This document shows positions 1 through 6,200 of a stretch of 8,509 nt of DNA, one piece after another. This DNA is from Flavobacteriaceae bacterium (GTDB taxonomy: Bacteria > Bacteroidota > Bacteroidia > Flavobacteriales > Flavobacteriaceae), in the NCBI GenBank assembly GCA_020435885.1, contig JAGQYU010000165.1, positions 1-8,509 on the forward strand, written 5' to 3'. The position numbers were made by a program, and so were the translations under genes. Below the pieces are notes generated by a model. The model worked only from the letters and a program-made list of their open reading frames with translations. It had not been told where the DNA came from and did no database searches. The first letter of the stretch is position 1; each line of letters begins with the position of its first letter.

Positions 1-384
1 TATATTTTAATGCTTGAAAAAGAAAAATTATATCTTTAATATAAATACTTACAAATTTCTTTTCATCTCCTATTAAAAACGTCTTAATAACTAATTTATT
101 TCTAACAAAATAAATAAAGTATAGTTACGTTGCAAGATTCTAAAGAATTACATAAAAATAATAAAGGATTATGAACTCTTTAAGCTGCAATACAAAATAT
201 AATAATTAAAAAATCAGGGTTTTGTAGTAAAATAGGGTTGACATATATTTCTCTTTTTCTATAACACGTCAAATATACTAAAATTTGATTTTAAATGAAT
301 GCTTTTTAAAAGTTTTACAAAAAACATTATAAACAAAAAAGACTTTTTAATATATTAAGTGCTGCTGACAAGTATTAGAATTTA
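1..384. other. Non-coding AT-rich region downstream of the tyrosinase gene
   Basis: No open reading frame with coding character, no RNA gene and no mobile-element end is visible here. The stretch is extremely AT-rich. It contains short A/T tracts and weak self-complementary bits, for example AAAAAG-A-CTTTTT near 336-350, but no convincing GC-rich stem followed by a T-tract, so the end of the minus-strand transcript cannot be placed. A sequence matching the Bacteroidetes -7 element in the leftward direction is listed separately at 270-277. Confidence 0.6.
270..277 (-). promoter_or_regulatory. Possible Bacteroidetes -7 promoter element (TATATTTG) reading leftward
   Basis: The plus strand reads CAAATATA, so the minus strand reads TATATTTG, a full match to TAnnTTTG. 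There is no TTG-type -33 element at the expected distance upstream (around 295-300), and AT-rich DNA gives such matches by chance. If real, it would drive a gene to the left of the window. Confidence 0.2.
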
Positions 385-1755
385 CTATTCTATTTTTATA
401 AGTTTGGTAGTTTTAATTAACTTTTTAGTCTCATTATCTAAAATTTGCATGATATAAACTCCATGCTCTAAACCTGCTAATGATTCGATATTTAAGTATC
501 TTGAATTTTTAAATGGGATATTTTTTATTTGTTTTCCCATTAAATCAAAAATCATGATAGTTCCAGATAAAACATTTTTACCAAACCGTACATTTAATCT
601 TTCTGAAAATGGATTTGGGTAAATGTTAATAGGAAATACATCATAGTCTTGATTATAGAAAGCAACTATTTGTAACTCACCAACATCATCAAACGGAATT
701 TTATTCCTGTAAATTTCATTACCTCTCTTATTTATGGATGTACGATTAACTTGATTGTCTATCTTTGCCAAAAATGAACCTCCAGATGATACTTCAAACC
801 CTGGTTTAAGTATTATTTCGTTAACAGATTCAAAATTACAATTAGTTCCTGATGGAACAATAAAATTATTACCAGCTTCTATAGTATATTGGTAATAAAA
901 CTTTTCAAGTGCTCTGTATGTATTATTAACTGAATAGTTTTCCAACAAAGCTAAACCATTTTCAGCAAAAAATACCCCTAAAGTATTAGGTGCTAAAATA
1001 TTATTAGGATTTACAATAGGGAACGTTGTTCCTCCGAAGTTATATGACCCATTATATCTTAACATATCATTTCTTATATACGAAGATGATTCATGAATGT
1101 TTTCCCACTCAGCCCAAAGTTTATCAACATAATTGTGGTGAAAGTAGAAAATTGGATCTCTAGGAGAAAAAGGGGTTCTCATCACACCACCTGTCCACCT
1201 ATGCCCACCAGTATGTACGGGGCCCCTTTCAACATCATTGGAATATGTTAAAAAATCTGTTTCAGCTTGAACATTAATAACATCTTGTGGCGTTGGTAAA
1301 TCTCCAAAGGTACCTAAACTTCTACCTAAGTTCCAATCTTCATTAAATTGCCCTAAGAAGTTTTCATCCCATAAAGATGAAGTAGCTGATTGATCTGTTG
1401 ATGAATCCCAATAAGGAACAGTTATATTAGGATTCATATCTTGCATAGCCTGCTCTAATTCAAATATCATTTGTCTATGCCAAGGAAAGAAAATATCATT
1501 TTCTGGTCTATCCGGCAAATTAAGATGAATTGAAAGTCCATTTGGATCGAGAGTGTTATCAAACGAGAAGAAGTTTCCGTGAAAATTAGAAAGATCATTA
1601 ATCAAATCAGGCCCTGTTCTAAGTTGATAAAGAGCATTAACAAGGTTTATCTTTTCTGTCTCAGTCATTTCAAGGTGATTCTTTCGAATAGACTGACTAT
1701 AGAAAGTTTTACTAAAAAGTAAGAGAAAAACAAATAGAATATTAGGGCTTTTCAT
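385..1755 (-). CDS. Secreted tyrosinase-family dicopper oxidase with T9SS type A sorting domain
   Basis: This is a 456-residue protein. Residues 1-20 form a signal peptide (hydrophobic core ILFVFLLLF). The tyrosinase central domain follows. Candidate CuA ligands are H59, H77 and H93, the last in FFPWHRQMIFELE. CuB ligands are H181 and H185 in VHTGGHRWTGG, and H207 in DPIFYFHHNYVDKLWAEW. The CuB spacing (4, then 22) is the same as in Streptomyces tyrosinase as I recall it. By family knowledge these enzymes oxidise mono- or o-diphenols to quinones. Residues about 306-332 (EIILKPGFEVSSGGSF) resemble the Bacteroidetes 3-coathanger stack domain. Residues about 375-456 (IYPNPFSERLNV, then HGVYIMQI) are a T9SS sorting tail, so the enzyme should be exported and surface-anchored or released. 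Two oddities are the long H77-H93 gap and Thr182 where many tyrosinases have Asn. The gene starts 26 bp after the preceding gene and is probably co-transcribed with it. Copper-oxidase identity is firm; the substrate is unknown. Confidence 0.93.
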   Translation of the reverse strand: MKSPNILFVFLLLFSKTFYSQSIRKNHLEMTETEKINLVNALYQLRTGPDLINDLSNFHGNFFSFDNTLDPNGLSIHLNLPDRPENDIFFPWHRQMIFELEQAMQDMNPNITVPYWDSSTDQSATSSLWDENFLGQFNEDWNLGRSLGTFGDLPTPQDVINVQAETDFLTYSNDVERGPVHTGGHRWTGGVMRTPFSPRDPIFYFHHNYVDKLWAEWENIHESSSYIRNDMLRYNGSYNFGGTTFPIVNPNNILAPNTLGVFFAENGLALLENYSVNNTYRALEKFYYQYTIEAGNNFIVPSGTNCNFESVNEIILKPGFEVSSGGSFLAKIDNQVNRTSINKRGNEIYRNKIPFDDVGELQIVAFYNQDYDVFPINIYPNPFSERLNVRFGKNVLSGTIMIFDLMGKQIKNIPFKNSRYLNIESLAGLEHGVYIMQILDNETKKLIKTTKLIKIE

Positions 1756-1781
1756 AGCTTAACATTTAGTTAGTTTAAAAG

Positions 1782-3032
1782 TTACTTTTCATTGTTGGAG
1801 ATAGCTTTTTCTAAATCAACAATTCTTTTCTCTAATATACTTATAATCATATTTGCCCTCTCTAGTTCATTAATTTTCTTCTGTTGATCAATAATATATA
1901 ATGTAAGTTCTTCTATTTTTTCTAAAAGTTTAGTATTCATTTCACCCAATTGAATACCATTATTTTTTACTTCTTCTGCGTTAGGCATATTTATTAAATG
2001 CCCATTAGCTTTTATATACTTCTCAACTTCATCCAAAGTGGGCAATTTATAATTTGTTTCAAAAACATAATCAGGCCAATTAGTCTGTAAGGCTATTTTA
2101 ATTTCTTCAGCAATAACATTGCCCGCAACTGCAAGTCTATACCCCTGAGTATTATTAGTGCCTATTCCGACATTTCTATCGGCGAATAGATCACGTGCTT
2201 GCCAATCAACAGTTAATAAATTAGCATTATCTGAAGTATAATCTATAACGCCACCTGCATCTAACGTGGTTACACTTACTGAATTACTTACCGTTGAAAC
2301 ATTACCCGCTGCATCTTGAGCAAATACCGTAAATACATAGCCAGTCATTGGTGATAAACCTGTTACATTAAATGATGTGCCTCCTCCTGTTAAACCAATA
2401 CTAACACCATCTTGAAAAACTTCATAATCCGTTACTCCCACATTATCCGTAGAAGCACTCCACGATAAACCTACCGTTGTAGTTGTTATACCTGATGCGG
2501 ATATGTCAGTTACTGCCGTAGGTGCCTCTGTGTCTGTACCTGAAGTCTGTATAATAGAAATAGCATCAAAATAAATAAAATCACCTACTACACCACCATT
2601 TTTTGAGCCACTAAAAATCCTAATAGTAGGATTGGTATTATTTGCCGTTACATTAAAGGTATACTGTGTCCATGAGGTAGAAGATATTGGAGTAACAGCA
2701 GCACCTTGTAATCCCGTCCAATTTGCAAAAGCAGGATCACTACTTTGAGTTCCTCTCTTTGCCCAAATAATTATTGTATATTGTTCGCCGATTATGGCTG
2801 GAAAAGAATATTGACCTACCTTATTGTTTTGACCTGCAAATTCTAACCTCATGGCATATGAGCCATTCTGTACATCAACATTACTTGATGATAAAATACC
2901 ATCACCTGTCCAACCGGTAACAGCATTAGTTTCATTCACAAGTGAAGCAGCATTTAAATCATTATAAAGTTGTTGTGCCTTTAGAGATATTGAAAAAATA
3001 AAAGCTAAAGCAAAAAAGAGTTTTATTTTCAT
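1782..3032 (-). CDS. Secreted CBM-like / fibronectin III protein with tail-fibre-type coiled-coil C-terminus
   Basis: This is a 416-residue protein starting at the ATG at 3030-3032, chosen because MKIKLFFALAFIFSISLKAQ is a clean signal peptide; an ATG 12 codons upstream only adds a non-signal-like stretch. Residues about 21-163 look like a jelly-roll carbohydrate-binding module (YTIIIWAKRG, then a W-x-Q-Y-TFNV strand, ending FIYFDAISI). Residues about 170-256 are a fibronectin type III domain (EAPTAVTDISAS, then SPMTGYVFTVFAQDAAGN). Residues about 286-366 match a C-terminal module widespread in flavobacterial secreted proteins: NVGIGT, GYRLAV, WPDYVF, LPTLDEVEKYI and LGEMN. Residues about 366-413 form a coiled coil. 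This tail resembles phage tail-fibre/endosialidase-chaperone ends and suggests trimerisation. No T9SS sorting domain is visible. It probably binds glycan at the cell surface, but the ligand is unknown. It precedes the tyrosinase gene by 26 bp. Confidence 0.88.
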   Translation of the reverse strand: MKIKLFFALAFIFSISLKAQQLYNDLNAASLVNETNAVTGWTGDGILSSSNVDVQNGSYAMRLEFAGQNNKVGQYSFPAIIGEQYTIIIWAKRGTQSSDPAFANWTGLQGAAVTPISSTSWTQYTFNVTANNTNPTIRIFSGSKNGGVVGDFIYFDAISIIQTSGTDTEAPTAVTDISASGITTTTVGLSWSASTDNVGVTDYEVFQDGVSIGLTGGGTSFNVTGLSPMTGYVFTVFAQDAAGNVSTVSNSVSVTTLDAGGVIDYTSDNANLLTVDWQARDLFADRNVGIGTNNTQGYRLAVAGNVIAEEIKIALQTNWPDYVFETNYKLPTLDEVEKYIKANGHLINMPNAEEVKNNGIQLGEMNTKLLEKIEELTLYIIDQQKKINELERANMIISILEKRIVDLEKAISNNEK

Positions 3033-3069
3033 AGCATTATTATTATAGATTACATAGCAAATAACCAAT

Positions 3070-3105
3070 TAATCATTAAAATACAACAATTTATTTTAAT
3101 GATTA
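3070..3105 (-). promoter_or_regulatory. Perfect 14-bp inverted repeat in the leader of the CBM/FN3 gene
   Basis: The arms at 3070-3083 and 3092-3105 are exactly complementary (core AATCATTAAAAT / ATTTTAATGATT) around an 8-nt loop, CAACAATT. In the minus-strand transcript it would lie about 37 nt before the ATG of the CBM/FN3 gene and just downstream of the -7-like element. It could be a leader hairpin, an operator for a dimeric regulator, or a weak AT-rich terminator for the gene ending at 3285. No clear U-tract follows it, which weakens the terminator reading. Confidence 0.45.
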
Positions 3106-3120
3106 TAGATAACATTTTTA

Positions 3121-3128
3121 CAAATGTA
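3121..3128 (-). promoter_or_regulatory. Candidate Bacteroidetes -7 element (TACATTTG) for the CBM/FN3-tyrosinase pair
   Basis: The minus strand reads TACATTTG, a complete match to TAnnTTTG, placed about 90 bp before the start codon at 3032. The -33 box is poor: only a TTTA lies upstream, at a somewhat long spacing, instead of TTTG. It is supported by position in a 252-bp gap ahead of a two-gene unit and is otherwise only a consensus match. Confidence 0.35.
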
Positions 3129-3284
3129 TATTATTTTTCTTTACACCTATAAAGATAAGGTATTATTTATCAACAATTTAAAATATCAATAAACATATAA
3201 GTAATGGATTTAGAGTGTAACCAATTATGAAGAGAACCTAGAGTGGATATATAATTTTACTCTTATGAAAACGATTATAGATAA

Positions 3285-6200
3285 TCAAATTAGGAGTATC
3301 TTCCTTATCTGATTGTTACCATTATTCATCAAATGAACAATATAAATTCCTCTTGCTAATCTAGAAAGATCTACTTGATGATTTAAAACTTTTTGCGGTG
3401 AGTAATCAGAAATTTTTTCGGAAAAAACTTGCATCCCAATCTCATTAAAAATTAAGATATTTATAGAATTTGAATATCCATTAAATTTAATATTTAAAAT
3501 TCCTTGTGTTGGATTAGGATAAAAATTGACGCTTGAAATGATTTCTCTACCTTCAATTTCAAGACAAGATTCATAAACAACAACTGTTACTTCATCTGTA
3601 TCTATACTATTTTCATTAGATACGGTAACATAATACGTCGTAGTTTGGTTTGGATTTACAGTTATAGAAGGTGTAGTTTCACCTGTACTCCATAAATATT
3701 GTGTTCCTCCACTAGCTGTTAATGTAACGGGTTCTTCAATACATGTTTCAACATCTTCACCTGCATTTGCAACTACATTGCCTGTAGTATTTGTATTGTC
3801 AACAACCGTAATGGTTACTGACTTACTTATGGAACATCCTGCGTTAGAAGTTAACGTAACTGTATAAGTAATTGTTTTATCAGGAACTACTACAATGGAA
3901 GAGGTAGTTTCACCAGTATTCCACTTAAAAGTGCCATCACCTGAAGCTATTAATGTTATACTTTCACCTTTATTAATTGTTTTATCTTCATTTAAAGTTA
4001 AAGTTGGAGCTTCAAAAACAGTAACCGTTACATTATCAGTTACATTACCACATGAATTACTTGAAGTTACTATATAAGTAGTGGTTACTGATGGTTTAAC
4101 TTTTATTGAGTTTTTTGTTTCACCGGTACTCCATAAGAAAGTACCTACTCCTGAAGCAGACAGTGTCACTTCTTCCCCAGAACAAATTGCAATATCTTGG
4201 GTAATAGTTGCAATTTTAGGTGCTTTATTAACTACTACTCTCACCTCCTTACTTATTGAACATCCACCTATTGAACTTGTAACTGTATAGGTTTTATTTT
4301 GCATTGGATTAACAGTTATTGTAGACGTTGTTTCTCCTGTACTCCACAACATCTCACCATTACTTATTGCTACTAAATCAATAGAATCTCCTTCGCAAAT
4401 TGTATATTGATTATTGATAGATAACGTTGGAGTTTCATTGACTGTAACTACCACTTGATCAGTAACACTATTATTACATGAATTACTAGCTGTTACAGTA
4501 TATATAGTTGTTTCTGTTGGATTTACAGTTATATTAGAACCTGTTTCACCAGTACTCCAAAGAAAATTACCTTCTCCTACAGCAGAAAGAATAATCATTT
4601 CACCAGCACAGATTGTTAAATCATCACTAGCATCAACACTAGGTGCTTTATTAACATTAACTAAAATATCCTCTTCCACAGAGCAAGCTCCATTAATGGA
4701 GGATGTAACTTTATATATAGTTGTTTCAGTAGGGTTTATTGTTATTGTTGGCGTAGTTTCTCCGGTACTCCATACTACATCTCCATTAGTACTTACCGTT
4801 AGGTCTAAAATTTCACCTTGGCAAATTGTGTATTCATTATTTTGCACGGTTAAAAAAGGTGTTTCATTTACTATTACTGTAACTTGGTCAGTTACTGAAT
4901 CACTACATGAGTTACTAGCAGTAACCGTATATACAGTTGTCTCTATTGGGCTTATTGTTATACTAGAGCCAGTTTCTCCATTACTCCATAAGAAATTACC
5001 TTCTCCTATTGCACTCAGTACAACTTCTTCTCCAGAACAAATGGTAATATCATCTCCTAATTCAACAGAAGGAGCCTTCTCAACTATTACTTTTACTTCC
5101 TTAGATACGGAACATAAACCAATAGAAGCAGTTACTGTATAAGTAGTTGTTTCTAATGGATTTACCGTTATGATTGGAGTATCCTCTCCTGTACTCCACA
5201 AAACGTCACCATTACTTTCAGCTGTCAATTCAATAGAATTTCCTTCACAAATAGTATATTCGTAATTTATTGATAGTGTTGGTATATCATTAACCAAAAC
5301 TGTAATCTGATCAGTAACCTCAACATTACATGAATTACTTGCAGTAACCGTATATGTTGTAGTTTTCAAAGGGCTTACAGTAATTGAATCTGATGTATCT
5401 CCTGTACTCCAAAGAAAATTACCTTCTCCTATTGCCGTTAATACTACCTCTTCACCCGCACAAATTATAATATCTTCACCTAATTCTACACTTGAGGCTT
5501 TATTAACTGTTACAACTACTTCATGAGTATCAGAAAAACTTCCATCACTAATTTCAACAGAATAAGTGGTAGTTTCTACAGGACTAACCGCAATACTTGA
5601 AGTAGTTTCACCTGTACTCCATAAATATGATGAGCCACCTGAGGCAGCAAGTACAGTTGTTTCTCCTTCACAAATTTCAATACTAGGGCTTACAGAACCT
5701 GTTATTATAGCCGCATCTTCATAAGCACCTATTGAATACTTTCCTTTAACTCTTTCATTCCCATCAAACCCATAGTGTACTTTATCATTATCTATACCAG
5801 AATCATTTACAGGTGATTGCTCTTGTAAATGGAAGTCTCCATTATCGGGGTTCAAAAATTTTGGATCTACAGATAGTTGTCCATTTGGAGCATTGCTACT
5901 TCTATACCAATTATTTTTTGTAAACTCAAATCCAGTAGCATTATACCCATCAGCATTATTTACAACGTTAGAATTAATTAAGTAATTTGTTCCAAGATTA
6001 AGAGAAGTTCTATTAATAGCTCGAATTGTTGAACCATAAATATTAATATTAATAAAATGATTATCGTAAAATTGTCTATTTTTATATGAATCAGAGTAAA
6101 GAAAAATACCATATTTATTTCTATACCAATTACTATTTTTGAATACATTATTATAACCTGCAGTTGGAGCATCAGTTTTTTCACTGGTTGCCCATACTCT

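Larger units (their letters stand above)
3033..3284. other. Intergenic region between the beta-helix gene and the CBM/FN3 gene
   Basis: The 252 bp hold no ORF of note. They contain a perfect 14-bp inverted repeat (3070-3105), a -7-like promoter element (3121-3128, minus strand) and three copies of ATTATAGAT at 3042-3050, 3102-3110 and 3274-3282. The last lies in a small palindrome, GATTATAGATAATC (3273-3286), that overlaps the stop codon of the upstream gene. The spacing and the promoter-like element suggest that the downstream pair has its own promoter. Confidence 0.55.

Noticed and set aside
300..384. A/T tracts (AAAAAAGACTTTTT and nearby) considered as the terminator of the tyrosinase gene
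   Set aside because: The complementary arms are pure A/T with a loop of one to three bases. Such pairings are common by chance in this composition.
3239..3264. AGAGT...ACTCT considered as a terminator hairpin after the beta-helix gene
   Set aside because: The stem is only five base pairs with a 14-nt loop and no clear T-tract on the transcribed strand.
3895..5142. Plus-strand open frames of 60-148 codons (3895-4077, 4081-4290, 4696-5142)
   Set aside because: They lie antisense to the Ig-like repeat array and recur with its period (repeated SPVLHK-type phrases are the reverse of the WSTGE motif). They are shadows of the repeats.
3573..5693. Regular repeats of about 210 bp considered as a CRISPR or satellite array
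   Set aside because: The period is a multiple of three, the reading frame is kept throughout, and the units encode Ig-like domains. There are no short identical repeats separated by unique spacers.
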